Part shown: piece by piece, positions 8,656 to 19,640 of the stretch
How positions within the stretch are numbered: the stretch's first letter is position 1
Layout: each line of letters begins with the position of its first letter
Origin: Metallyticus violacea
Lineage: Eukaryota; Arthropoda; Insecta; Mantodea; Metallyticidae
Assembly: GCA_030762175.1 (NCBI GenBank)
Contig: CM060843.1
Span: 119,466,869 to 119,530,868, forward strand
Direction: 5' to 3'
Length of the DNA stretch: 64,000 nucleotides
The notes under the pieces: generated by a model
Told to the model about the DNA's origin: nothing
Databases searched by the model: none
What the model saw: only the letters and a program-made list of their open reading frames with translations
Made by a program: the position numbers and the translations under genes

Positions 8656-10054
8656 TATTTTTATCAAAAAGAATTTCAAATATAATGCTATATAACCATT
8701 AGTTTGAATGTCTGTTAGCCCCTTTCCTTCTCCTTATTTGTGTTAAGAAGTTTGAAATAGTAGGATGTTATCCTGTGCATTTTATTATGCCAAAAGACAA
8801 AAGTGCACATTTATGAGGCCCGCCAATGGCTAACAAAATTTCTACATTTCATTCATGATGGAAAAATAATACTATGTGAGATTTGCAGTAAATAGGTATG
8901 TAACAATAGCTGAAATATATTTTAATAAGGTAGCTGTATATAATATTTATACATTTGATTGAGCTGAATTTATTTTAAAGACAACTACACTTAAAGCTTT
9001 TAAATTCTGATAGTTAAAAGTGTTAAAGTATTTCAAGGTCATTGAGATTTTGGTTGTTTGATCCAAGTAATCACAGTTTGTGATAGAAATGTGGCAGTAC
9101 AACATTTAGGATCTTAATTCAGTTAACTGCTACATTTTTCAGATTTTGCAAAAAAGGGAGTGCCAGCCAAGATAGCATGTGTAAGTAAGGGACATAAGGC
9201 AAAAGTTCAGCAGACAAACTCTACTGATACAGCCTATTTCATCCAGTTTTTATGCTAACTTAACTACAGCATATATTGCTGCCAACATCGAATGGAATGC
9301 AATTGAAAATTAGATTTTAAATACTACAAACAAAATATCCCCTCCGAATCTACCCTAAGAAAAAGTTATTTAGACAGAATGTGCAATTAATCTTTAGTAT
9401 CCATTCAGGAGGATATAAGGAATTCTTATATATGCATCTCTTTAGAGGAAACCTCAGATTCTGTGAATAGATATATAGCAAATATGATAGTAGGGAAACT
9501 TGTCTCTGATGAACCTTAACTTTTTATCCTAAATCATTCATGTAACCTGTTTAACTCTCAAGCCTTTTACATATAGTTCATTAACAAGACAAATAAAGCA
9601 AGAGTAGGAGTACATTCAACACTATTCTCACACATAGCAGTAGGAAGTAACAAAACTATATTAGATGCAGAACTAGAAGCCAATCTTTATTTAATAGAGA
9701 CTAAAAACATTCATGAAGATAGTCAAATTAAAGGCAGCAACAGTCAACAGAATCCAATTTTAACCCAACCACAAAACCAGTAATAGAAATCAGAAAACTG
9801 ATCAGAACCTTAGAAACCCAACAAAAGAAATTTCACATGCAATGGATTTTTTTAAATGTTGGCCTAATAGGGAGAGACTCTGGCTAAAAACCTACAGAAA
9901 CAAAACCACATGTTGCTCACAAGAATACTCGGATCAAGAGCCAAAATTCTTTACAAGCATACTCAGGATTCACAAGGAAAAAAGTGAGTCATTGTTGACA
10001 AAACATGGGAAATCTCCAGTAAGAAAAGAAGTGGTGGTTATATTCAGGCTAAAC
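8656..10054. other. No recognisable feature
   Basis: AT-rich DNA with only short frames. The frame at 9842-10084 has no family resemblance I recognise and runs into the next PLE insertion, so I do not call it a gene. Confidence 0.6.
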
Positions 10055-10117
10055 AAAGGAAATGACTTGAATCTGTCATCTTGACACTCTTCATGCTTCA
10101 CTAACCTTAAAAATATA

Positions 10118-10156
10118 TGGAACCGGTTTCAAAGATCTTATCTCCATCTTCGGCCG
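10118..10156 (-). ncRNA. PLE hammerhead-like motif, core CCGAAGA (left arm)
   Basis: Minus strand stem I CGG, core CCGAAGA (U4 to C), stem II GGAGATAAGATCTTT region, GAAA, stem III ACCGGT, then CCA. One stem I pair is broken in this arm. It pairs with the right-arm copy 10466-10506. Confidence 0.45.
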
Positions 10157-10465
10157 TGGACGACTGGTGTGAAAGGTTGTTGTTGCGTAGTATCAGAAAC
10201 AGTGTTCCGCTCTGGTGAAACTTTTATGAACTTAAAATTTATATTTTCTTCTTTCGGAATGTCAAAATTCATCAAATGATCCTTATGTTTGTAGATGTAA
10301 ATCTTTTCCCAAATATCCAATTCTACTGGTTCCTGATAAGGATCATTTGATGAATTTTGACATTCCGAAAGAAGAAAATATAAATTTTAAGTTCATAAAA
10401 GTTTCACCAGAGCAGAACATTGTTTCTGATACTACGCAACAACAACCTTTCACACCAGTCGTCCG

Positions 10466-10506
10466 CGGCCGAAGATGGAGATAACATATGTTTGAAACCG
10501 GTTCCG
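10466..10506 (+). ncRNA. PLE hammerhead-like motif, core CCGAAGA (right arm)
   Basis: Stem I CGG/CCG is fully paired here; core CCGAAGA, GAAA and palindromic stem III ACCGGT with cleavage-site T are present. Stem II is weak. The U4 to C change makes activity doubtful. Confidence 0.45.
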
Positions 10507-10641
10507 TATATTTTTAAGGTTAGTGAAGCATGAAGAGTGTTGAGACGACAGATTCAATTCATATGATCTTTATTGTGTTAGTTCCATATGAAAACTTTTT
10601 TAAAGATTTACAATTTTTAAAAATTTAGAAAGGAAATGACT

Positions 10642-13200
10642 GCTTGGCAGCTTACTTACAAAGAAGACTATAAGAGAAAAATGAATCAAGATGACTGATG
10701 AAACCTAAATTGAGCACTTTGACAGTTTAAGAACTTAAGTGAGCTTTATTAGGAGGCAAGACATAAGATGGGTTAAAGAATCCTAAATATGAGCCATTGG
10801 AAACAATGAACCAGTCTATCAAATTAATAGATGTAATTTAGTAAGAGTTTCAGGGTATGATTTTTTTTTATAATTTTAAATAATTGTTGATGGCAAAATA
10901 ATGCATCCAATGATTTCAGAATGTTTTGAATATAAATCACCATCAGATAGAATTATGCATGATTGATTTCTGGAATTCAAACATGGAATCTATTTATGTT
11001 ACATTATACTTCTGTGACAGTCAACCAGCTATATAAGCTATATAGGAATCAAAATTTATGTCAATAATTAAAGATTATTAAATCACCTTCACTAAGAGTC
11101 ACGTATTATTGGTGAAAGCTATGAACTACAAAAGATCCTCCATAATCATCTTGAAATGAGGAAGCTCTGTCTTTATGGATACTGCCTTATTTGACAGAAG
11201 CTGAAAAACAAACCCATGCTGATTGGTGCAAGGAAATGCTTAAAATAAATAATTGAGGATGGTAAAATTTTGTTTTAAACGTTATAATAGTTGACAAAAC
11301 ATAACTTTACAGTAGTGAGTCAGAAAATAAACAGCAGAATCAGTCTCCCTAGAGGAAGATAAACCAACAAAAGTCGCAATAAGCTAAAGCATTGCTTGCC
11401 TCATTCTTTCACCAACTTTCTTCCACTGGAGGATCATCATTCAGTTCATGCCTATGATATAACTATGGTGACCAAATTCACGTTGATAAAAAGAAGAAAC
11501 ATTTTTCCAAAAGGACATTGTTTGGTAATAGAAGACAAAATAACCAATTAGATCTAGTCTTATATTGCATTTAAAACTATGTCTATATCTAATTTACATA
11601 AAATATTTATAATAAAAATAATGATGATTTAACAGTTTGGTTCATAATTATGAAAATAAAAATCGCAGGGCATTTAAGTCAGGATTGGGGCCATAATTTG
11701 TTATTGATGACTCTGTTGTCAAATATTTTATGCAAGGAGACATGGACTGTATGTGCCATTGCAGAATCCTATTGGAAAGTCAGGAACCTATGTTAATTCA
11801 TAAATCACAGTTAATTCACAAAAATTATTGATGCCTAATACACTCGCACATCACACAAGAACATGTACATACATTGCTATGTTTAAACCCATATTGATCT
11901 CCCCTTCAGCTCTCGGCTGACTTTCCAGCATTAGATGAAACAAAAACTGCTCTTGGAACGATTCTGTGAAGGAAAAATATGCCAGTATTATAATGATAAA
12001 TTCTGCATAGATATCTGCATGGATCTGCATGATTGTTTCAGAAAATATAAACCTGCCTAAATAAGAAAATGTAGATCTGTTGACATTACACATTTGAAGT
12101 GGCTAATTACAGCAAATCAAGTACTACTCTTAAAATTGTTAACTTACAGCTCATCAGCAGCAAATAAATGCTCAGTCAATAATATTAACAACATTTTTGT
12201 TGAAATAAGATAGGGGTAAACCTTTACTGGGTACTTTTCTGTTAACATGCCAAATGGAATTTGTACTTCCTGTTATCTGCCAGTACTGATGACACTAATA
12301 AGATGAGGAATTATGGAAGCAATGCTCTTCAGCAAGCAAATACAGATACTGCTCTTGAACAGATGAATGCCAGAAAATTCAGTTAAACAACTATCAAAAT
12401 ATTTTAATGTATCTGTTTGTACACTTTTCCTTTTCCATGTGTTGTGTCTGTACACCTGAATTTAGATTGACAAAATTATAAATATGATTAACTGTAGAGA
12501 GCACCAATAGAGGTTTTTGTTAAAGTAAGGGCTTGCAAATGGGAGGCCAGTGATTCAATTTCTGTCAGAGGTTTGGAGGTTTTTGTGCTCTAATGTGTAA
12601 GTTTGAAACCACAGACTTGGATTGTCTACCTCGAATTACTTGTCTAAAACCCCTCTATACAAAGTGAAAATATTTTGGTGTTGTTTATTAACATCCTGCT
12701 GTATATTTGAAGCAGGCAGAAAATTGTGAGAATACTATAAAGTGAAGGGCTATTGTATGGCATTGTAATTGTTTCTTTTATATAAATTTAAGAAGGAATG
12801 AAATAATGGATGAAAAAATAAAGATGCATATGGGCAATTTTATATCAGAAATGTTTAATTTTATTCACTCATAGCTTGCAGTGGTGATAATGTATATGGA
12901 CTATTGACAGACTCAGTACTGAACAGTGGCAGCCCCTGTATGAAGTTGTTAGTCTTCATATTTAATTTCCTATAACTGTTGCTTAATGCATTTTGATGTG
13001 TTATCAGGGACTTCTAAATTGTGTGTAATGTTTGTATTTGCACATTTTAGCTGTAAGAGACTTGGTTTATAGTTGCAATGCAAGTCAATGTCTTGGTAAG
13101 TTTGCAGAGTATTTTGTTTGGAGTAGGTGAGAAGGAGCAATAGAAAGAGCCTCTTGCCCATAAGAATAATTATTTGTATGCACCACCTTAAATATGTTCT
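10642..13200. other. No recognisable feature
   Basis: Non-coding AT-rich DNA. I see no domain, RNA gene or repeat with another copy in this window. Confidence 0.55.
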
Positions 13201-13206
13201 CATCAC

Positions 13207-13470
13207 GTGGATTTTTCATCTGGGAAAGTTTGCCTCAAGCTTTATACAAACAGATTATATTGTTTAATCCATCCAGATTATATTGTACCACCAGGGCAAA
13301 ACCTTACATCAAAAAGTGCAATCGAGTCTCCAATCAGTCATCCCGTGGCCGAGGATGAAGACGAACGTCTTCGAAACATGTACCACATTTTATGACAAGT
13401 AAGTGAAGCATTAAGAGTGTTTTGATGACAAAAAATTAAATCAGATTATATTGTGTTACAAAGTTGAATA
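13207..13470 (+). mobile_element. PLE 3' end fragment
   Basis: Plus-strand PLE 3' end. The sequence CCAATCAGTCATCC followed by a hammerhead-like motif and AAGTAAGTGAAGCATTAAGAG corresponds to the ends at 2752-2960 and 16480-16640. The ATG frame over it is not a protein I recognise. Confidence 0.7.
13345..13386 (+). ncRNA. Hammerhead-like motif with strong stems, core CCGAGGA
   Basis: Stem I GTGG/CCAC (4 pairs), bulged T, stem II GAAGAC, loop GAAC, GTCTTC (6 perfect pairs), GAAA, palindromic stem III ACATGT, cleavage-site A. The core has C at position 4 instead of U. The GTGG/CCAC stem I differs from TTGG/CCAA elsewhere in both strands. Confidence 0.5.
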
Positions 13471-13870
13471 AAATATTTTAAAAGAATATTATATTTTATT
13501 ACATATTAAATAAGGGAAAGTTTGCAGTTATTTCAATGTCCAAAATATTACATTTGAAGTAACAATGCTCTCCAGCAGCGATAATTAGTCATTTCTCTAG
13601 AAGTAAGCTCACTAAATGGCAGGCTAGTGAAGTTTTGTATGAATTTGTGAAGTAGCTACCTCATTTCATTTTGTGTTAATAAAAGATAAAGAAAATGAAC
13701 ACTATACAAAACTTACATTCTAAACACTTTTCAGTTTGACCATTAGAAGAGAAAATTGAAATTAAAAACCAGGGTAGAATATCTTCAAGTGTTAATTTTA
13801 GCCAAAATGCAATTTAAAACATAGACAGTGCTTTTTGTAGAGATAGGACTTCATGCTGCAGATTCCAGAC

Positions 13871-14166
13871 GACGGTCCTGGTGGTGTAGTGGTTACCATA
13901 CTTACCTCCTAAACCCAAGATCGCGGGTTCGAACTCCGCCAGGACCAATGGATTTTTTTGGGTGTAAAAATCCTAAGTATGGCTTCCTTCAGAGGGGAAA
14001 TAAAGCTGTGGGTCCCATGTTATAAATTTATGGCATGAAAAAGAATCTCAAGCCTGAAAGAGAGGCCTCTGAGCAAAATTTATTGGCTTTTCACACCCTG
14101 AGTTGAATGGGATGCTGATGACCTGAGAAGTTAAAGAGCATCCATAAATAAATCAATCAAAAAAAA
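13871..14166 (+). mobile_element. SINE-A copy, best-preserved tRNA head
   Basis: Full-length copy flanked by an 11-bp duplication with one mismatch (AGATTCCAGAC / AGATTCTAGAC). The head folds as a near-complete tRNA cloverleaf: acceptor GGTCCTG pairs with CAGGACC, with A box GTGTAGTGGTTACC and B box GGTTCGAACTC. The body contains TCCTAAGTATGGCTTCCTTC and CTCAAGCCTGAAAG, and the end GATGCTGATGACCTGAGAAG leads to an A-rich tail. It depends on a LINE partner for movement. The tRNA part is not a functional tRNA gene. Confidence 0.88.
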
Positions 14167-14177
14167 AGATTCTAGAC

Positions 14178-15355
14178 TTTATTCAAAGGGTGATCAACAA
14201 GTTTGCTGCAATAAAAACCAGGATAATGGATTGTTACTGTGATATCTTAACTAAAGTCTCTCTCCTTCTGTTATGCATGTTAATTAATGCATATATGAGC
14301 ATTAATTCTAGTTATTAATATTCTAGAAGCTTGTAGTTAATATTTATCAATAGCAGTAGTAAAGTTGTGTAAACCATGATTTATGCTGCTGCAGGTACTG
14401 AGAATCACAAAATAATCACCACTGCATTTAACATTTATAGTTCTTATATTCCTGCTTTCATAAGTGGTTTGTCAATATTTTTGTTCAATTGTACCTTCTG
14501 TACACAGTCAAAGAGTACATTTAAGGCTGATGCCAGTAGTTGCTTTCTGTGATCATATTTGCATTAATGAAAAAGGACTGCTCATAAATTTATGTTATAC
14601 CAAAACTATTCAATAAGAGCTGCTCACCTGTGCAATCACAAAAAGTTTGATTGAGGAAATCTGGAAATGTTGTAGGTCCTAGATAAAATCATAGTATATT
14701 TCACTTAATATTCTAATGTATTTTCCACAGTCTATTAATTCCAGGTGAATATATATGTCAGTTTTAAAAAGAGAGATGATGATGATGGCTACACAGTGAT
14801 TTTAAAATCACTGATATCATTCCAAAAGAAATTTATGCTTAATTTATAAAAGTTTATGAGAACTGTTCTCCTTCATTTTCAATACTTAAAGAATGGACTG
14901 CTGAATTTAAATATATTCCATATTGGTCTTGAAGATAACTCACATTAAGAATATCCGAAAAGTGCAGCAATCCTGCATTCTTTGGACAAACAGGTGATGT
15001 ATTAAATGACCAGCCAGTTAAAGCACATAAAATTTCTGAGCCTATAGGCATTTCAGAGGAATGTATAGGTTAAATTTTACACAAATAATTACATATGAGA
15101 AATTTTTGTACAAGACAGGGTTTGCACTTACTAGCAGCAATAAAAAAAAAAAACAGATTCCTAAAAAAATATTACAACAGTATTTGAATTGTTTTTGTGA
15201 CAAAAAAAACCCCTTTATAATCTCCTTGTAACTGTGCAAAAAACTTGGATTCACCATCATATGCCAGAATTAAAACAGCAGTCAAAAGGACAGAAGTTGG
15301 TTGTTCAGTGTCAAAATAAACAAATTTAATTAAAGCAGTATATTTTAAAAATTAT
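14178..15355. other. No recognisable feature
   Basis: AT-rich DNA. A minus-strand open frame at 14854-15051 has splice-like sequences but no family I recognise. Confidence 0.5.
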
Positions 15356-15359
15356 TTTA

Positions 15360-16199
15360 AAAAATATATATGGAACTAACAAAGTGTAGCCAAGTCATAC
15401 GAATAAATTCATGTGATATATGTCGCACTAAACACTCTTATTGTTTCACTTACTTGTGTGATATTTGGAACCGGTTTCAAAGACCTTCGTCTTCATCTTC
15501 AGCCAAGGGTGTGACTGATTGGAGAATCCAATGGCTCTGTAGAGTTGAAGCTCTGCCCTGGTGGTGTTTTAATGTACTTTAAGTTGGTGCTTTCTACCTT
15601 TGGAATATCAAAGTTCATTAATCAATCTCTGTATTTATGAATGTAAATTTTTTCCCAAGTATCCAGTTCTATATGTCCCTGAGTCTCTTGTAATAAATCC
15701 ACCTTCTTCACAATCTCGTGGTTTTTTTTGTCCAAAAATGATATACCACAGCTGATCTATCTGTCTGTTTATATTTAATGTTCCTGAAATGCTCTCCTAA
15801 ACGTGTGCCTATATTTTTCTTTGTTTTTTCAAAATAGATCTTTTCACAATTTGCACATATTATTCTGTAACCATGCTTTTTTCTCTTGTGGGGTTTTACA
15901 GCTGTTTTATCTTTCAAGATGTTTCCTACATTAAATCTGTTGATGTAAGGTAATTTTATATTGAAACCTTCAAAACTATTTTGAAATTTTTTCATTGTTT
16001 TTGGAATGTAAATTTTTTAAAAATTGTTTTTTTTTATATTTGCTGATAATGGGGTGGTATCTGTGATAAGTTTTTTCCTTTTAAATCTTTCCACCTTTTT
16101 ATGTACCAGATCTTTATTAAAGCCATTTAAAATTGCCATTTCTTCTATTTTATTGTATTCTTTTTTAAACTCTTCTTTACTAATTGGTAAATTAACCAA
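15360..16199 (-). pseudogene. PLE subfamily C 3' half (minus arm of an inverted pair)
   Basis: Minus-strand PLE: KKVERFKRKKLITDTTPLSA at the right end, then KFTY/KKFQNSFEGFN, INRFNVGNILKDKTAV, then IICANCEKIYFEKTKKNIG (the YIG is changed to YFE) and VYHFWTKK. The 3' end to 15360 holds a hammerhead-like motif with an intact core. It meets the plus arm at 16200 within the coding region, head to head. Small indels break the frame. Confidence 0.8.
15465..15506 (-). ncRNA. Hammerhead-like ribozyme (PLE subfamily C), intact core
   Basis: Minus strand: stem I TTGG, core CTGAAGA (fits CUGANGA exactly), bulged T, stem II GAAGAC, loop GAAG, GTCTTT (six pairs, one G-U), GAAA, palindromic stem III ACCGGT, cleavage-site T, stem I CCAA (four pairs). 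All hammerhead elements are present. A palindromic short stem III is typical of dimeric hammerheads in PLEs. Confidence 0.65.
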
Positions 16200-16645
16200 G
16201 CGTGCAGATTGTGTAAAGATCTATATTGGAAAAATAAAGAGAAATATAGGCACACGTTTAGGAGAGCATTTCAGGAACATAAAATATAAACAGCCAGATA
16301 GAACAGCTGTGGCATATCATTTTTGGACAAAAAACCATGAGATTGTGAAGAAGGTGGATTTATTAAGAGAGACTCGGGAACATATAGAACTGGATACGTG
16401 GGAAAAAATTTACATTCATAAATACAGAGATCGATTAATGAACTTTGATATTCCAAAGGTAGAAAACACACCAGGGCAGAGCTTCAACTCTACAGAGCCG
16501 TTGGATTCTCCAATCAGTTGTACCCTTGGTCGAAGATGAAGATGAAGGTCTTCGAAACCGGTTCCAAATATCACACAAGTAAGTGAAGCAATAAGAGTGT
16601 TTAGTACTACATATATCGCATGAATTTATTCATAAACAAATTTGT
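16200..16645 (+). pseudogene. PLE subfamily C 3' end (plus arm of an inverted pair)
   Basis: Plus strand, open from 16200 to about 16539: KIYIGKIKRNIGTRLGEHF (YIG core and catalytic Arg), AYHFWTKNHEIVKK, TWEKIYIHKYRDRLMNFDIP, then PLDSPISCTLG and a stop. It is the better-preserved arm and lacks the GIY half. The 3' end to about 16640 has a degenerate hammerhead-like motif at 16526-16567 (core TCGAAGA, stem I TTGG/CCAA). Confidence 0.8.
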
Positions 16646-17039
16646 TTCCATCTACAGGAAATGTTGTAGTATCAGTGTTCTAAGATGCTAAAGTAATTAT
16701 TATGGTTACCTTCAAAATGCTGAAATCATTAATAGCGAATACTGTTGGAATCTTTTAAATCAATTAGATAAAAAATTTGTGAGAAAATACCCGTTTTGCA
16801 AAAGAAAAAACATTTTTAAGACAATATACCTAGACACAAAGCGTTTATCAATGGAAAAATTGAGAGATTTGAATTATGAATTGTTGGAGCATCCAGATCT
16901 GACTCCCTCTTGTATCTATTTCTTTCCAAAGTTCAAACTCTTTCTGATTGGTCAGTATTTTTCCTGAAATCAGAGGGGATTGCAGCTGTAGCAAGAGCAT
17001 TTTGCAGACCTTCTGGGAAACCATTTCAGACATATAATT
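16646..17039. other. No recognisable feature
   Basis: Short overlapping frames only, no recognised protein. Confidence 0.5.
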
Positions 17040-17220
17040 TACATGGTTTATTTAAGGACACTCTTTAACATCGTTGGTCATTAGCATCCATTCAATACTG
17101 ATAACAGCTGATAAATTTTGCTTAGAGGCCTTTTCTTTCAGCCCTGAGATTATTTTATATGCTGTAAATCTGACATGGGACCCATTCTTAAGATTTTTAC
17201 AACCGAAAAATATTAAGACT
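17040..17220 (-). mobile_element. SINE-A fragment
   Basis: Minus-strand SINE-A body: GGTTTATTTAAGGACACTC, GGTCATTAGCATCCATTC, then TTTCAGCCCTGAG and GGGACCCA match the other copies. The tRNA head is missing and the body is diverged, so it is an old truncated copy. Confidence 0.75.
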
Positions 17221-17225
17221 TCTCT

Positions 17226-19425
17226 ACAAAGTGTGAAAGTATTTGTGTTGTTCATTAGCCCTCTTTGGGCACAGGTTAATAATGCTGTAATATTTCCATT
17301 GCATCTAATTGAAATTGCATACCTACATTAGGAAGTAGACTATTGTTAACATCCTTGAACCATGTAGTTTAATTCAGTTCATTTATTTGATTTCAATAGC
17401 TGTACAATACAGTAGAGAAATATAACGTTAGAAAATGTACAAAATATACAAAAATATTACAAAATCATATTTATATTTATATGTACCTTTTAAATTATAA
17501 GGGAAATTATGAACAAAATAATGCACAATAAATACCTCTGCAGATGTGATGCTATTAATCAAGAGTTTTAACTACTTGTTTTGAAATATTTTTCCTCCTA
17601 AATGCTTTATTCCATATGCATTTAATATAGAGAATAACATTTTTATAAGTTATTTCCAATTAAAATTTTCTTCATTTTATTTATACAATAATCCTGTTTG
17701 AACCTTGTATTCCACTAAACATTTTTCTATGATAACTCTCTGCTTTTTCCTGATAACATTATAGCATATTAAATGTTATAGTTCCAGGTTTTTCAAAGAC
17801 ACTCTTTATGTAGTTCTCTTGTTTTTTAACTAAGTCTCTTCCATGTTATGGATACTATAGATGTCCAACAATTTATATAATTATAAATATAGCATATTCT
17901 AGCTTACCTCTAAAAGTTGTGATGTGTATGATATACCTGAAAGCATGAATAAGGATACAGCTGTACAATTGCTGCAAATCACATTGATCATATTCTCCTG
18001 TAGCATACCATATATGTACTTATGAAGTGAATGCAATACATTGGCTTTGGGCAGGATCCTTTTAGAACTGTTTTTCGTTAATCTAAATGTTGCAATTATG
18101 TTGGATTTTCAAGCTATATATACAGGCCTCTGAATGTTGTAGTCATTAATTAAGCTGTGAGCTATTGATAGTCCGAAATTCAAGCTTGTCATTGGTTTAT
18201 GTGGATTTAGTGCTCTACAAATAAATAATCAAACCTGTGTGTACAGGTTTCTATAGTTAAAAACTTCAGATGGTTGATACAGACAAAATGGATGCTTCAA
18301 GTCTGGAGATGTACATTTGCACAGTATCAATATCAAAGCACTGTATGTCAATGGTGGAAACTAATTATACCTCTATTTCGTCTCTCTTTGGTGTCTGTAT
18401 ATACATTATTTGCAACCCAAAATGATTGAATGTACTGTTGCAATTGTATTTGTCATTCTGTTACTTGAGGGAATGAATAGCTTTGGTGAGCTACACCAGT
18501 TATCTATACACACAGTTCTACTGTGCTGAAGAACAGGACGTATATTACTGTGAAGCGAGAAATCCCATATCTTTCCCTCCATTGTCATCAATCCCTTTAC
18601 CAGTGTAAATCAGCTATTTAGACATATCCTGTTTTACTTTCACAGAAATAAAAACTCTATGCTAAATCTGGCCCTGTTGATTTGTATATACTGCTTCCAA
18701 CCTAATTCCATCCCAAGGCACTCTAGGTCCATTATTTCTTAGCTAAAAATTTTTTGATGACTTGAAAACCTAATAAATGTAGCAAGCCTCTTGAAATACA
18801 TAGCTCCTTGTGGAAGGGAAGGTGATAGAAACACTGATTGTGGAATAAATGCTTTGAGTCAGATCTGGAGCATTGAAGTTTGGATATACATAATAATCTT
18901 TTGGCTTTCAAAATGCACACAGAAGAAGTGATGGAGTATTTCACTCCATAAGCTGTCTGAGTCAGATGAAGTACAGAGTGAACGAAACAGAGCATTCATT
19001 GGGTCTAAGAATGAAAATTATTAAACAAATCTTTTCCATAATTTTACTATTCTCAAAATCCTATAGATCGTGATACTTGTATTTGTAAGAGCTAGTGTAT
19101 CATGAATGAACTATTCTTTTAATTCCTTTTTTTTTGTTTCATTAAAATATCTTAACAAATATATAAAATATCTACATATGTTTTACTGCAACACAGGAAA
19201 TTTATGTTTCCAGCAGATTTAAATGCTTACCTCTGTTTACTGGATATCTGAGAGCAGCCATAGGTTAGTTTAAAGGACCATTTGACAAAGGATTAAATGT
19301 TCACTTGAAGGTGATGAGCTTTGGATGAACACATAGATAGTGTTTGCAAAAAGATTAATAAAGTGCTGTTTCTAATAAAAGAGTGTGCAAAAATGTATGA
19401 TTAGTGATTTTAAAGAAATTTATTA
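17226..19425. other. No recognisable feature
   Basis: AT-rich DNA with only short frames and no family resemblance. Confidence 0.55.
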
Positions 19426-19429
19426 TACA

Positions 19430-19640
19430 TTTTAGAACTTTCGAAAAATAAGACATTTTTAAAAAATTGTGTTGGAACTCACACAGTGAAGCGTGTTAAA
19501 AATAATTATAATTAATCTGCCGTCTAACACACTCTTATACTTCACTTACTTTTAAATATGGTGGGACCAGTTTCGAAGAGACATCCTCTCCATCTTCAAC
19601 CAACTTGACAACTGAATAAATTTATTATGGATTTATTCTC
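19430..19640 (-). mobile_element. PLE 3' end fragment
   Basis: Minus-strand PLE end: GTTGGAACTCACACAGTGAAG on the left is the reverse of the common terminal sequence, followed by CACTCTTATACTTCACTTAC and a hammerhead-like motif. No coding part. Confidence 0.7.
19562..19602 (-). ncRNA. Hammerhead-like motif, core TTGAAGA
   Basis: Minus strand: stem I TGG/CCA, core TTGAAGA (C3 to U while G8 is kept), bulged T, stem II GGAGAG, loop GATGT, CTCTTC (six pairs), GAAA, stem III ACTGGT, cleavage-site C. Good stems, one core change that would give a U-G wobble at 3-8. Confidence 0.5.

Larger units (their letters stand above)
10068..10628. mobile_element. Palindromic PLE insertion (subfamily F), 13-bp duplication
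   Basis: A 561-bp insertion flanked by a perfect duplication AAAGGAAATGACT (10055-10067 and 10629-10641). The arms 10075-10327 and 10335-10560 are near-identical inverted copies. Each holds the last PLE codons (DIWEKIYIYKHKDHLMNFDIP on the minus strand), a hammerhead-like motif and the end CTCTTCATGCTTCACTAACC. The arm-to-arm identity is high, with only scattered differences, so it is a recent palindrome or has been homogenised. It matches the solo end at 2502-2706. Confidence 0.85.

Noticed and set aside
13871..13945. tRNA-like cloverleaf as a possible tRNA gene
   Set aside because: It is the head of a full-length SINE with target duplication and body; repeated heads occur in the other copies.
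14854..15051. Minus-strand frame with acceptor-like and GTGAGT donor-like sequences
   Set aside because: No recognised family and no partner exons; chance splice-like words are common in AT-rich DNA.
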